From assembly GCA_035935115.1 (NCBI GenBank), contig DASYXK010000021.1:381330-445329 (forward strand): 64,000 bases of DNA, in the 5' to 3' direction. The DNA comes from TA-20 sp035935115 (lineage in GTDB: Archaea > Thermoproteota > Nitrososphaeria > Nitrososphaerales > Nitrosopumilaceae). The notes under the pieces are model-generated. The model worked only from the letters and a program-made list of their open reading frames with translations, was not told the DNA's origin and did not search any database. Positions 36,289 through 45,206 of the stretch are shown one piece after another. Within the stretch, counting starts at the first letter, position 1. Every line of letters begins with the position of its first letter. A program made the position numbers and the translations under genes.

Positions 36289-36405
36289 AACTTTATTAGA
36301 AATCATGTCAGTATCAAAAAAACACCAGCAGAACAGGCAGGGATTAAATTAGATTTAGGTCAAAACAAAATTGAAAATTTGATTAAACTAGCGTCTAAAA
36401 GATAA
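36289..36405 (+). pseudogene. Transposase C-terminal remnant
   Basis: The frame NFIRNHVSIKKTPAEQAGIK then LDLGQNKIENLIKLASKR ends at TAA. NFIRxH..., KTPAExAGI and LxLGxNK are the ending of archaeal DDE transposases. The preceding codon is a stop (TAG where a Tyr codon is expected), and nothing of the catalytic domain is found. It is a relic of an insertion sequence. Confidence 0.55.
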
Positions 36406-36463
36406 CATAATTCCATAACATTACACCAGACCACTTTTATAGACAGATGCAACAGTATATGCG

Positions 36464-36736
36464 ATGAAATACCGTAGCAGAACCGAAATTACTGCCATGA
36501 TAATAGAATCCGCAAGATCAGGTGCTACAAAAACAAAAATAATGTACAAGGCATATCTTTCCTATTCCCAAGTCCAAGAATATCTGGAACATTTACAACA
36601 AAATGACCTACTGGCATATGAAGAAGGCACACACATTTACAGACCAACTGAAAAGGGATTGAAATTCTTGAACCTGTCAAACGATTTGAATGAAATGGCG
36701 ATTGTAGCCAATTCTAAATATACTTGGAATAGTTAG
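36464..36736 (+). CDS. Archaeal winged-helix protein (HTH_45-like)
   Basis: This 90-residue protein reads YRSRTEITAMIIESARSGAT, TKIMYKAYLSYSQVQEYLEH, LLAYEEGTHIYRPTEKGLKF. It is the widespread archaeal wHTH that begins with RxRxEI and ends in TEKGxxFL. Copies occur at 51627-51914 and, more diverged, at 54165-54437. Such proteins are likely single-domain transcription factors. ATG start with a TATA-like TTTTATAGACAG about 25 bases upstream. No target can be named. Confidence 0.7.
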   Translation: MKYRSRTEITAMIIESARSGATKTKIMYKAYLSYSQVQEYLEHLQQNDLLAYEEGTHIYRPTEKGLKFLNLSNDLNEMAIVANSKYTWNS

Positions 36737-36855
36737 TAAAATTACTAAACCCCGAAACTTAACACGATAAATTTCTAACCGTCAAATCCCGACATCTTAC
36801 CAGATCTAGTTTAGATATAAGATAAATATTAAACAACTTGTTTTCTATCTATACA

Positions 36856-37089
36856 ATGTCTAATTCTAATGACGATCTTGAACGATTACAACTTTTAGAT
36901 GTTGTAGCACAAAGAGGTGTAAAAGGTCTCACACGTGTGCAGCTAGAACGCCTCCAAAATCTCGTAGAACAAAAAGATTATAGTAATAATCCCAAAGCGC
37001 AAAAATCAAAAATGAAATTGTTATCTAAGATTGCCATTACAATTTATGATTATGACGAAAAATTTGGCAGTTCATTTAAAACAAGCTAA
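36856..37089 (+). CDS. Hypothetical protein, 77 aa
   Basis: From the ATG at 36856 (a TTG at 36838 would add six residues) the protein reads MSNSNDDLERLQLLDVVAQR, then GVKGLTRVQLERLQNLVEQK. It is helical and charged, with an end IAITIYDYDEKFGSSFKTS. A TATA-like ATAAATATTAAAC lies close to the start. It is followed after 15 bases by the VTT membrane gene and may be cotranscribed. No family recognised. Confidence 0.5.
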   Translation: MSNSNDDLERLQLLDVVAQRGVKGLTRVQLERLQNLVEQKDYSNNPKAQKSKMKLLSKIAITIYDYDEKFGSSFKTS

Positions 37090-37104
37090 AAAGGATGTCA
37101 GGCA

Positions 37105-37599
37105 ATGTTAGGCGATGCCATCAATTCCATATTACATAACACCTTATTCATAAAATATGGTCTACTAGGACTCTTTTTTAATGGAATGTTCTCAAGTTTT
37201 ATTCCAATTCCAACAGAGGCAACTGTCTCTGCGTTGCTTTTGGGCGGAGTAAACCCAATAGATGTTTTTTTGGTTCTAACTATTAGTTCTATAATTGGCG
37301 GCTATATTGCATACTATATCGGATACAATGGAAGATTACTAAAAAGATTCCGAAAAACTCCTGAAAAATATGAACAAAAAAGTGTGAGCATTATGTCAAG
37401 GTATGGTTGGGCGACAATAATTTTTTTTTCTCCATGGATTCCGATAATTGGAGATGTTGTGTCTATTGTAGCTGGCACTAAAAAATACAACATTGTAAAA
37501 TATACAATTATGATGACAACTGGCAAGACAGTAAAAGCAGTCGCAATAGTATTCCTTAGCTTTTATTTCATACAGTGGCTAGTTACCTTTCTACATTAG
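37105..37599 (+). CDS. VTT-domain membrane protein (YqaA/DedA-like)
   Basis: This 164-residue protein has four to five helices with the VTT pattern: FFNGMFSSFIPIPTEATVSA, LTISSIIGGYIAYYIGYNGR, WATIIFFSPWIPIIGDVVSI. The motif F/Y-x-x-x-R and the P-x-x-P-x-E re-entrant piece are typical of the DedA/SNARE-associated superfamily. These proteins move polyprenyl-phosphate lipids or phospholipids across the membrane. The small size fits the YqaA (COG1238) group. ATG at 37105. Confidence 0.8.
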   Translation: MLGDAINSILHNTLFIKYGLLGLFFNGMFSSFIPIPTEATVSALLLGGVNPIDVFLVLTISSIIGGYIAYYIGYNGRLLKRFRKTPEKYEQKSVSIMSRYGWATIIFFSPWIPIIGDVVSIVAGTKKYNIVKYTIMMTTGKTVKAVAIVFLSFYFIQWLVTFLH

Positions 37600-37638
37600 A
37601 TCAAAGGTATATTACTTGTTTTTTAGAACCAAAATATC

Positions 37639-40128
37639 ATGAAAACTGTTTTTCCAATTAATTATGATCTGGAATTTGAACCGGATTTTGATAAATTCAA
37701 GTTCAAAGGAAGAGAGAAGATCACCATACAAGCAAGAACCACAAGGCAGATAGTTCTAAACGCTGCAGAGTTGGAGATTAAAGACTGCCGGATCATACTA
37801 AACAAAAAGGCTATCAAGCCCAAGATAAGACTTGATGCCAAAAATGAGGAACTAATTCTTTCTTTACCAGAAAAAATTTCAGGAAAAGCCATACTATTGA
37901 TTGACTTTGTAGGCACCTTAAATGACAAGCTTGTTGGTTTTTACAGAAGCAAGTACGAATACAAAGGTAAAGAAAGACTTCTTGCCACCACCCAATTTGA
38001 GGCCGCAGATGCAAGACGCGCTTTTCCATGCTGGGATGAGCCTGAAGCCAAGGCAACTTTTGATGTCACCCTTATTGTGGATAGTAATTTAACTGCAATT
38101 TCTAACATGCCTGTAACATCCAAAAAGAAAAACGGAAAGAAAACAACATTCAGGTTTGCACGATCACCAATAATGTCAACATATCTTTTGTATCTTGGTG
38201 TTGGTGAATTCGAGTTCTTAGAGGGAAGACTTGGCAAGACGCAGATTAGAATCATTACAACAAAAGGCAAGAAAATACTGGGCAAGGCGTCCCTTGAATT
38301 TACAAAACAATTTCTTGCATTTTATCAAAATTATTTTCAAATAAAATATCCTCTTCCAAAACTAGACATGATAGCAATTCCAGACTTTGCGTCAGGTGCC
38401 ATGGAAAACTGGGGGGCCATAACATTCAGAGAGACAGTATTGCTCTATGATCCAAAAACATCCTCAACTGAAACTAAACAGCATATTGCAGAGGTAATAT
38501 CTCATGAAATTGCACATCAGTGGTTTGGCAACCTAGTTACCATGAAGTGGTGGAATGACCTATGGCTCAATGAAAGCTTTGCCACGTTTATGGCTACTAA
38601 AGCAGTAGACAAATTTTATCCAGAGTGGGATTTTTGGGACCAATTTCTAATATCTGAGATGACTGGCGGCTTGAGTCTTGATTCACTTAAAACATCTCAT
38701 CCAATTGATGTCAAAGTAAAAAGTCCCTCTGATGTACGACAAATTTTTGATGAGATAAGCTACAACAAGGGAGGGTGTGTACTTATGATGTTAGAAGATT
38801 TTCTTGGAGAGAAAAACTTCCGTATTGGATTACACAATTATCTTTTAAAACACAAGTATGGTAACGCCAAAGGTGAAGATCTCTGGAATTCCCTAGCATC
38901 AGTATCAAGAAAACCTGTAAGGCAGATGATGAACAGTTGGGTTAGGCAAGTAGGATATCCGTTAATCGAAGCAACCGCAAATGATTCTAAAATAAAACTA
39001 CAACAAAGAAGGTTCTTGCTTGAGGATGAAAAATCAAAGATTGGAAATTGGATAATACCCGTTTCTGTAAAAACAGGTGATAAGATTATTTCCAAGTTGA
39101 TGACAAAATCAATTACAATTCCAATTGACAGCGGGTTTGGTTGGTTTAAGATAAACTCAGGCCAGAAGGGTTTCTACAGGGTAAAATACGAGGACCAAAC
39201 GTTAGAGCGACTAGGAGAACTAGTGCAAGAAAAGATATTGAGCAATGTGGATAGATGGAGTCTTCAACATGATCTGTTTGCCCTGTGTATTTCCAATCAA
39301 GTATCATTAAAGAGGTATCTTGAATTTGTAAAGCACTACCTTGAAGAAGATGATTATCTGGTCTTAGCAGACATAGTAAGCAGCTTGAATTTCATTTATG
39401 GATTATTATCTAAGGAGAGTTTTGGGGAGGAGATAAAAGAGTACAACAAGGAATTCTTTAGAAAAATATTTGAAAGATTGGGATGGGAACAGAAAAAGGG
39501 AGAAAAACCAACAGATGCACTTCTTAGAAACTCTGTAATTAGCTCCCTTGGCAAGCTTGATGATAATGAGATGCTAGAGGAGGCTCAAAAAAGATTTTCT
39601 AGTTTCTTAAAATCAAACTCACTTGATCCAGATTTGCGCAGTGCGGTGTATTCTCTAGTAGCTTGGAGTGGTGAGAAGAAAACCTATCAACTTTTAAGAA
39701 AAATGTACAGAAAGGCTCCATCTCAAGAAGAAAAGATAAGATTCCTTGGTGCGTTATCTAATTTCCAAGATACAAAACTACTTTCCCAATCATTACAGTT
39801 TACTTTGTCAAAGGAGGTCCGTTCTCAAAACTTGTTTATGCCAATTTCTAAAATGGCCGCCAATCCTTATGGAAAGGAACTGATCTGGCCATGGATAAAG
39901 AAAAATTGGAATAAAATAGTAGCAAGGTTTGGAGTAGGTAATCCATTGTTAAATAGAATCATAAGCACTATGGCCATAGAATCTAGTATCAAAAAAGAGC
40001 AAGAGGTAAAACGCTTCTTTACGAAACACAAAACACCAGGAACTGAAATGAAGCTTGCCCAGACTTTGGAACGAATTAGAATTAATTCTAATTTTCTAAA
40101 AACTGCGCAACAAGAGTTTGGTACTTGA
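37639..40128 (+). CDS. M1-family zinc aminopeptidase
   Basis: This 829-residue enzyme trims N-terminal residues from peptides. It shows the exopeptidase motif GAMENWGAITFRE, the zinc motif HEIAHQWFGNLVTMKWWNDL with Glu 19 residues after (LNESFATFM), and the catalytic Tyr region (ISYNKGGCVL). N-terminal beta-saddle, thermolysin-like middle and ERAP-like helical C-terminal (residues about 500-829) are all present. It lacks a signal peptide, so it is cytoplasmic, likely recycling peptides after the proteasome. Related to tricorn-interacting factors. ATG start, complete. Confidence 0.95.
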   Translation: MKTVFPINYDLEFEPDFDKFKFKGREKITIQARTTRQIVLNAAELEIKDCRIILNKKAIKPKIRLDAKNEELILSLPEKISGKAILLIDFVGTLNDKLVGFYRSKYEYKGKERLLATTQFEAADARRAFPCWDEPEAKATFDVTLIVDSNLTAISNMPVTSKKKNGKKTTFRFARSPIMSTYLLYLGVGEFEFLEGRLGKTQIRIITTKGKKILGKASLEFTKQFLAFYQNYFQIKYPLPKLDMIAIPDFASGAMENWGAITFRETVLLYDPKTSSTETKQHIAEVISHEIAHQWFGNLVTMKWWNDLWLNESFATFMATKAVDKFYPEWDFWDQFLISEMTGGLSLDSLKTSHPIDVKVKSPSDVRQIFDEISYNKGGCVLMMLEDFLGEKNFRIGLHNYLLKHKYGNAKGEDLWNSLASVSRKPVRQMMNSWVRQVGYPLIEATANDSKIKLQQRRFLLEDEKSKIGNWIIPVSVKTGDKIISKLMTKSITIPIDSGFGWFKINSGQKGFYRVKYEDQTLERLGELVQEKILSNVDRWSLQHDLFALCISNQVSLKRYLEFVKHYLEEDDYLVLADIVSSLNFIYGLLSKESFGEEIKEYNKEFFRKIFERLGWEQKKGEKPTDALLRNSVISSLGKLDDNEMLEEAQKRFSSFLKSNSLDPDLRSAVYSLVAWSGEKKTYQLLRKMYRKAPSQEEKIRFLGALSNFQDTKLLSQSLQFTLSKEVRSQNLFMPISKMAANPYGKELIWPWIKKNWNKIVARFGVGNPLLNRIISTMAIESSIKKEQEVKRFFTKHKTPGTEMKLAQTLERIRINSNFLKTAQQEFGT

Positions 40129-40205
40129 ATTTTTAAATAGTGTTACATTTCTAATTTTAAAAACAAAAAAACGAGTCCTTGGAACTCTTTTTATAATTTG
40201 GAAAC

Positions 40206-41510
40206 TTGAGGAACATAATTGACATGGCAAGTGCTATTCTAACACAGTTTTTAAGTACAGAGTATTTGATTCCGTTGTTTCTAGTTACAATATTTATTGC
40301 ATCTTTGATCTCATCTAAGATAAAAATTCCTTATACAATGGTTCTTGTTGGAGTAGGAGTTGCAATTTCTTTATCTCATTTTACAGGACTTAATTTTGGC
40401 AACATATCTCAGTTCAAGGTAGACCCAAAACTAATTCTGGTTTTCATAGTTCCACCATTAATTTTTGAGGCAATGATGAAAATTAAACATGAAGAATTCA
40501 AGCAAGTGCAAATATCCTCACTTTTGTTATCTACTGTTGGGGTCCTTCTTGCAACCTTGGTTGGCGGATTCCTGCTAGTATATTTTGCACATTTACCATA
40601 TATCGTGTCTTTTGCGTTTGCAGCATTAATTGCGCCAACTGATGCCGCCATTGTAATTGAAGTATTCAAAAAAGTCAGAGTGCCAAAATTACTTGCCACC
40701 CTAATGGAGTCTGAAGCAAGTTTCAACGATGCAACTGGCGTCATAATATTTTCATCAATAATTGCAATAGCAGCAGCGCAAGGGTCAACACTGGGAACAA
40801 CTGAGGTCAATGCAGGAATAAATGTAAACATTATTGATGAATTGGGGCATTTTGCACTAGTATTTTTTGGAGGAATAGCTGTTGGATTGGCTATTTCTGC
40901 AGCAGCACATAGATTGCACAAGTTACTAGATGATCCATTTTCGGAAACAGCCCTTTCAGTTGCAGTAATGTTTGGCTCAGTTGTAGTTGCAAATTCATTA
41001 GGTATGTCAGGTCTAATAGCAGCAGCTGTTGCAGGACTATACTTTGGAAATATAACAATGAAAAGTGAAAAAATCATTAGCCCCAAAGTAAGAACTTATA
41101 CTTCCAATTTTTGGGAGATGATTGCTTTTTTTGCCAATTCCTTAGCCTTCCTCTACCTAGGATTAAGCATGGACTTGATACGAATTGGTCAAAATCTACC
41201 ACTGATAATACTGGCATTTGTCGTTGTCTTGGCCGCAAGAGCTGTATCCACTTATCCAATACTCCGTATAACTAACAAATTCACCAAAGAAAACATTCCA
41301 AGAATATGGCGAAATGTAGTATGGATTGGAGGCATGAGAGGAGCGTTGTCTGTAGCATTGGTTGCAACGCTCCCTGAAAGTGAGTTTAAGGAAACCCTGC
41401 AGACAATAACTTTTGGCGTGGTCCTTGCGTCTTTGATAGTCCAGTTTCCAGCACTATCAAGATACATCAAAAGAGCATTTCCAGAAAGTATTGCTGAAGA
41501 AAAATCATAG
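40206..41510 (+). CDS. Na+/H+ antiporter (CPA1/NhaP type)
   Basis: This 434-residue protein has about 12 helices. The substrate-site motif is seen as AALIAPTDAAIVIEVFKK and ESEASFNDATGVIIFS (the ND motif of CPA1 exchangers); later WIGGMRGALSVALV matches the conserved Arg helix. It exchanges sodium for protons across the membrane to control pH and salt. No C-terminal regulatory domain. TTG at 40206 or ATG at 40224. It lies downstream of the aminopeptidase with its own 77-base gap. Confidence 0.9.
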   Translation: MRNIIDMASAILTQFLSTEYLIPLFLVTIFIASLISSKIKIPYTMVLVGVGVAISLSHFTGLNFGNISQFKVDPKLILVFIVPPLIFEAMMKIKHEEFKQVQISSLLLSTVGVLLATLVGGFLLVYFAHLPYIVSFAFAALIAPTDAAIVIEVFKKVRVPKLLATLMESEASFNDATGVIIFSSIIAIAAAQGSTLGTTEVNAGINVNIIDELGHFALVFFGGIAVGLAISAAAHRLHKLLDDPFSETALSVAVMFGSVVVANSLGMSGLIAAAVAGLYFGNITMKSEKIISPKVRTYTSNFWEMIAFFANSLAFLYLGLSMDLIRIGQNLPLIILAFVVVLAARAVSTYPILRITNKFTKENIPRIWRNVVWIGGMRGALSVALVATLPESEFKETLQTITFGVVLASLIVQFPALSRYIKRAFPESIAEEKS

Positions 41511-41544
41511 CATATCGTAATATTAATCTCAAACACAAGATAAA

Positions 41545-42369
41545 GTGATTCCAATGAAGTTTTTTGAACCAAAGAACAGTGACAAATTAATCTTAGAGGG
41601 AGTTTCACTTGCCAAGCTTAACAAGCACAAGGATGCAATTTCATTTTTTGACAAGGTTCTAAAAACAGATCCTCAAAATGTTGATGCGTTATATCACAAA
41701 GGACTTGCATTAACTAATCTTGATAAAAACAGAGATTCAATATCATGCTTTGAAAAAATTTTAGAAATAGATCCAAAACATGTTGCTACTCTTAACAACA
41801 TAGGAAATGCACTTGCAGAACTTGGTCATTATGAACAGGCAATAGCATCTTATGACAAAGCTTTGAAAATAAAACCAGATTATGCCGCATCCTTTTACAA
41901 TAAAGCAATTGCAAAAAATAAGCTTGGTCTATACGATGAAGCAATATCTTGTCTTAATCATTGCCTAGAGTTGGAACCACAAAACATTGATGCGTTGTTT
42001 TACAAAGGACTGGTATTAGGTAACCAGAAAAAACATGAGGAAGCACTTGCCTGTTTTGATGGTATACTCAAGATAGATCCTCAACATAATGAAGTCTCGT
42101 TTTACAGAGGAACTGAGCTAGCCGAGCTTGGTAGGCATTTAGATGCCATTACAGCATTTGACTTGGTGTTAAAAGAGCATCCAAAAAATGGCAATGTGAT
42201 ATATGCAAAATCTCGTAGCAAGGCAGAGATTGGCGAAATTGATGAATCCTTGATCCTACTTGCAGAAGCTATATCATTTTACGGTAAAACTATTAAAAAT
42301 TGGGCAATAAAGGACAAATCATTTAAGAGTATAAAAGATGACTTGCGATTTAGGGCGCTAGTAAAATAG
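41545..42369 (+). CDS. TPR repeat protein
   Basis: The 274-residue protein consists of about seven tetratricopeptide repeats (AISFFDKVLKTDPQNVDALY, SISCFEKILEIDPKHVATLN, AIASYDKALKIKPDYAASFY, and so on) with the usual W/L-G-Y-A-F-A-P pattern. It forms a superhelix for protein binding. GTG at 41545 or ATG at 41554. The next gene starts 8 bases after its stop, so both are probably one transcript. It is cytoplasmic. A shorter TPR protein of the same style is at 46524. Confidence 0.85.
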   Translation: MIPMKFFEPKNSDKLILEGVSLAKLNKHKDAISFFDKVLKTDPQNVDALYHKGLALTNLDKNRDSISCFEKILEIDPKHVATLNNIGNALAELGHYEQAIASYDKALKIKPDYAASFYNKAIAKNKLGLYDEAISCLNHCLELEPQNIDALFYKGLVLGNQKKHEEALACFDGILKIDPQHNEVSFYRGTELAELGRHLDAITAFDLVLKEHPKNGNVIYAKSRSKAEIGEIDESLILLAEAISFYGKTIKNWAIKDKSFKSIKDDLRFRALVK

Positions 42370-42377
42370 GTGAAAAA

Positions 42378-42737
42378 ATGTCAGAGGATTTAATAAAAAC
42401 AGTTCAAAAACTAATTGATTCCGGGAAAGGAGACAGCCATAGACTACATGAGATTTTCGGCGTGCTAAAACAAGGCACCCCCCTGTACATGTCAGATTAC
42501 AAATATGTACAAAGTCTAATTAAAAATCTAAAGGAACAAGAACAAATTAAATCAGAAAAAGAAATCAAATCAAAAAAGACCAAAGCACAAAATAAAAAAA
42601 CTGAAACAAGTAAAAAATCAGAAAAAATTCAATCAAAAGGAGGCAGTGCTCTTAAAATTCTAAAAAATCGACTTGCCTCTGGAGAGATAACTATAGAAGA
42701 ATTCCAAGAGCTAAAGAAAGTGCTAAAAGAAACCTAA
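42378..42737 (+). CDS. Protein with SHOCT-like domains, Lys-rich linker
   Basis: This 119-residue protein starts SEDLIKTVQKLIDSGKGDSH, HEIFGVLKQGTPLYMSDYKY, the same N-domain as in 25618-26376. A Lys-rich linker follows. The end ALKILKNRLASGEITIEEFQ then ELKKVLKE is a canonical SHOCT short helical domain. SHOCT domains serve in oligomerisation. It follows the TPR gene by 8 bases, with GGTGA as ribosome site (42369 onward). Possible scaffold or membrane-associated partner. Confidence 0.7.
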   Translation: MSEDLIKTVQKLIDSGKGDSHRLHEIFGVLKQGTPLYMSDYKYVQSLIKNLKEQEQIKSEKEIKSKKTKAQNKKTETSKKSEKIQSKGGSALKILKNRLASGEITIEEFQELKKVLKET

Positions 42738-42908
42738 TGAATTTTGTTTTTAGATGAATCTTTTCTCCTTAAATCTTAAATGCAATCATACCAAGACTGC
42801 TATAGGTCTACAAATATTGTTATTATCACAGTTTAATGTCTATAACAGTCAAGTTGACACTTTACATTCTTGCACTTGTTGGTTAAAGAGACAAATCATT
42901 CTGTATAA

Positions 42909-42923
42909 TGGTGAGTAATATTG
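42909..42923 (+). promoter_or_regulatory. Ribosome site that fixes the TTG start of the tubulin-like gene
   Basis: GGTGAG (42910-42915) matches the 16S CACCTCC end and lies six bases before the TTG at 42921. This supports translation from TTG and the product start MSKFDPLPPAP. Confidence 0.6.
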
Positions 42924-44309
42924 TCCAAGTTTGATCCACTACCACCAGCCCCGGTGCTAATGACATGTTTTGGTCATTGTGGCATAGGATTGGGTGCAGA
43001 GGCATACAGAAGATTACTGCTTGATGTGGGGGCAGACCCGCTCAAACCCACCCTCAAAGGGGAAAAAGAAGAATCAAGAGTGCTCAAAAGGTATGGCAGT
43101 ACCATTCTGAGATTTCCACCATCATATGGAAGTGGCGAGATACCACTTATCCCAAGAGCATTACTAATTGACTTGGATCCAAGAGCTGCTAATCTCATCT
43201 TACAATCATATCCTGATCTTTTTGCTTTAAGAGACAAACATGTCATTCATGGTTCAGGAGGGGCTGCAAGAAATTGGGCAGAGGGCAGAACCCGATTCAT
43301 AAAGGAAGTCAGTACCAAATTCGATATGCAAAAACAAATCGCAGCTCTTTCACCAGAACCAGTAAGGGGATTCTGTGTACCGTTTGCAATGGGAGGCGGA
43401 ACTGGTAGCTCTTTTGCAAGTGGATTTATTCAATACATAAAAAAAGATACTAAAGAACATGCGACCATTGCAACATTAGGGCTTTTACCAGAGTTTGGCT
43501 GGGATCCTATAATTTTTGAAGCTGCTGCAATAAATATAGTAATGAATCTAGAGCACCAGATAAAATACAGTGATTGTTCAATTCTCTTTTCAAATAAAAC
43601 TCTAAGACTATTAGCTCATAAATTTGAAAAAAAATTGGACAAGATTCCATCAATAATAGATGATCTTCCAAAAGAACAGGAAGTAGGTTGGAAGGATTAT
43701 CGTGGAATGAATCTGATTGCGGCAAGCGCCATTTCGATGTTTGTTTCGTCATTTGCACGAGAAACAGAATGGGACATGTCAAACTATAGGACTTGGCTTG
43801 CAACAAAACGACCAAAATTTGCCATCCCATGGGTCATCCCAATCATATCAGAGGAAAAAATATGGAGTACAGATCTAATGTCAAAAGGAAAAAGCAACAC
43901 CATGGAAAGAATTGCTGAGCACATTCACAAAAAAGAAGACGCGCTTTTGTTCGACATTGATGAAAACGATGTCAGAGACAAGGGCGGTCCAAAGGATTCT
44001 TGCTGTGCACTAGTAAAAGTCAGCGGAGAATTTGATGTAAAGGAAAGAGATGCATTAAAGGCAATTATCAAAGACAGGTTTAACATTGAAGACTCTAGAA
44101 TGATTTTTGTCAAGATACCAATACTTGAAAGTGAACAGGCAAATGTCACAATTCTAGTCAACACAAAGGCAATAGGACCAAAAATACTTGAAATTGCAAG
44201 TGAGGCAGAAGTCTCATGGGATGCTTACAAGGAGGAATATGGCAAATGGGGTTTGACTACAGAAGAATTCAAGCAGAGCCTGATGGACGTAGTTCATCAG
44301 TTTAGTTAG
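42921..44309 (+). CDS. Tubulin/FtsZ-superfamily GTPase, tubulin-like (artubulin-type)
   Basis: The 462-residue protein has the tubulin loops in order: T1 CFGHCGIGLGAEAYRRLL, IPRALLIDLDPRAANLI, GSGGAARNWAEGRTRF and the GTP signature MGGGTGSSFASGFIQYI. The part IVMNLEHQIKYSDCSILFSN then LRLLAH matches the tubulin NTDEALYDIC region. T7 is ARETEWDMSNY: Asp is kept, but the catalytic Glu of alpha-tubulin is not seen. Thaumarchaea are known to have divergent FtsZ-like proteins and, in some, artubulins. This one reads closer to tubulin, but rigorous placement is needed. A coiled-coil gene follows at 10 bases. Confidence 0.85.
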   Translation: MSKFDPLPPAPVLMTCFGHCGIGLGAEAYRRLLLDVGADPLKPTLKGEKEESRVLKRYGSTILRFPPSYGSGEIPLIPRALLIDLDPRAANLILQSYPDLFALRDKHVIHGSGGAARNWAEGRTRFIKEVSTKFDMQKQIAALSPEPVRGFCVPFAMGGGTGSSFASGFIQYIKKDTKEHATIATLGLLPEFGWDPIIFEAAAINIVMNLEHQIKYSDCSILFSNKTLRLLAHKFEKKLDKIPSIIDDLPKEQEVGWKDYRGMNLIAASAISMFVSSFARETEWDMSNYRTWLATKRPKFAIPWVIPIISEEKIWSTDLMSKGKSNTMERIAEHIHKKEDALLFDIDENDVRDKGGPKDSCCALVKVSGEFDVKERDALKAIIKDRFNIEDSRMIFVKIPILESEQANVTILVNTKAIGPKILEIASEAEVSWDAYKEEYGKWGLTTEEFKQSLMDVVHQFS

Positions 44310-44319
44310 GTATTGAAAG

Positions 44320-44865
44320 ATGGTTGATTTTCAGTATCTTGAAGAGGTAGCTGGTAGGATAAAATCCAACAGACAGCAATTAACCAATGTAGAAGCTGAG
44401 CTTGCCAGAGTTAATTTTAGAATCCATGAAGTTCCATTAAAGAGTGTCACAGAGTCCACCTTTGCAAAGATGGTAGGAGAACAATATCATGATGAATTGG
44501 GTGAACTTGAAAAGATAAAAAACGAGCTTGTATCTGAAAAAGAAAAGCTAAGCGAGATGATAAAAAACGATACCAATACTTTTGTCATAGAAATTACTTC
44601 TCCAGAGCTTGTGATTCCGTTAGAATTACCCCCAAAATTACACGAGGGCAATACAATCTTCAAGTACAAAAGCGGAACCAAGTTTAACAATGTATTTGAC
44701 ATATTAAGTGAGTTACTAGGACTAAGCGCTCCAATCCTAGTCAAGGATGTGATGTTTTCATCATCTGAAATTGTCGTCAAAGTATCAGATGAATATGAAG
44801 CAAAGCAGAAATTTATCAGCAGCATGAACGAGGTGCAAAAAACCCTCGCTATAAAGAAAAGATAA
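44320..44865 (+). CDS. Coiled-coil protein downstream of the tubulin-like gene
   Basis: The 181-residue protein starts with a long coiled coil (EEVAGRIKSNRQQLTNVEAE, LGELEKIKNELVSEKEKLSE) followed by a beta-rich C-domain (TFVIEITSPELVIPLELPPK, APILVKDVMFSSSEIVVKVS). No transmembrane part. It starts 10 bases after the GTPase gene and has no promoter of its own that I can see, so both are made together. It may be a binding partner or regulator of the filament-forming GTPase; nothing in it matches a known division protein. Confidence 0.65.
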   Translation: MVDFQYLEEVAGRIKSNRQQLTNVEAELARVNFRIHEVPLKSVTESTFAKMVGEQYHDELGELEKIKNELVSEKEKLSEMIKNDTNTFVIEITSPELVIPLELPPKLHEGNTIFKYKSGTKFNNVFDILSELLGLSAPILVKDVMFSSSEIVVKVSDEYEAKQKFISSMNEVQKTLAIKKR

Positions 44866-44955
44866 TTCGTAGAATAGACACAAGTGGTAAAAATCCAACA
44901 TTTTTGTTGCAAAAACATCTTCAATTGATATATAATTTTTCGATCAAGTGATACC

Positions 44956-45183
44956 ATGACAAGAATACCAAGGATAGAAAATGAAACTAGGCTGGGATTA
45001 ATCTTGGCTGGCAAGGCTATTACTCATACGCGCCTAGAAAATGGCTTGTTCCAGAAACAAAGACTCACTTGTGCAAACCATTCAGATGAAGAAATAGCTC
45101 TTGATCAAATAGGATGGAAAAATTTTATCTGTCCAAAATGTGGTTGTGATTACTCTATTGGAAGAAAGATAGCAATCTCGTAG
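44956..45183 (+). CDS. Small zinc-binding protein, 75 aa
   Basis: The protein starts MTRIPRIENETRLGLILAGK and ends with a Cys cluster: LTCANHSDEEIALDQIGWKN, FICPKCGCDYSIGRK. One Cys-His site plus CPxCGC suggests a zinc ribbon. The ATG at 44956 follows a TATA-like TATATAATTTTTCG by 20 bases, so leaderless. Function unknown; possibly nucleic-acid binding. Confidence 0.6.
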   Translation: MTRIPRIENETRLGLILAGKAITHTRLENGLFQKQRLTCANHSDEEIALDQIGWKNFICPKCGCDYSIGRKIAIS

Positions 45184-45206
45184 TGAAATCTAAAGATCAT
45201 ATCAAT

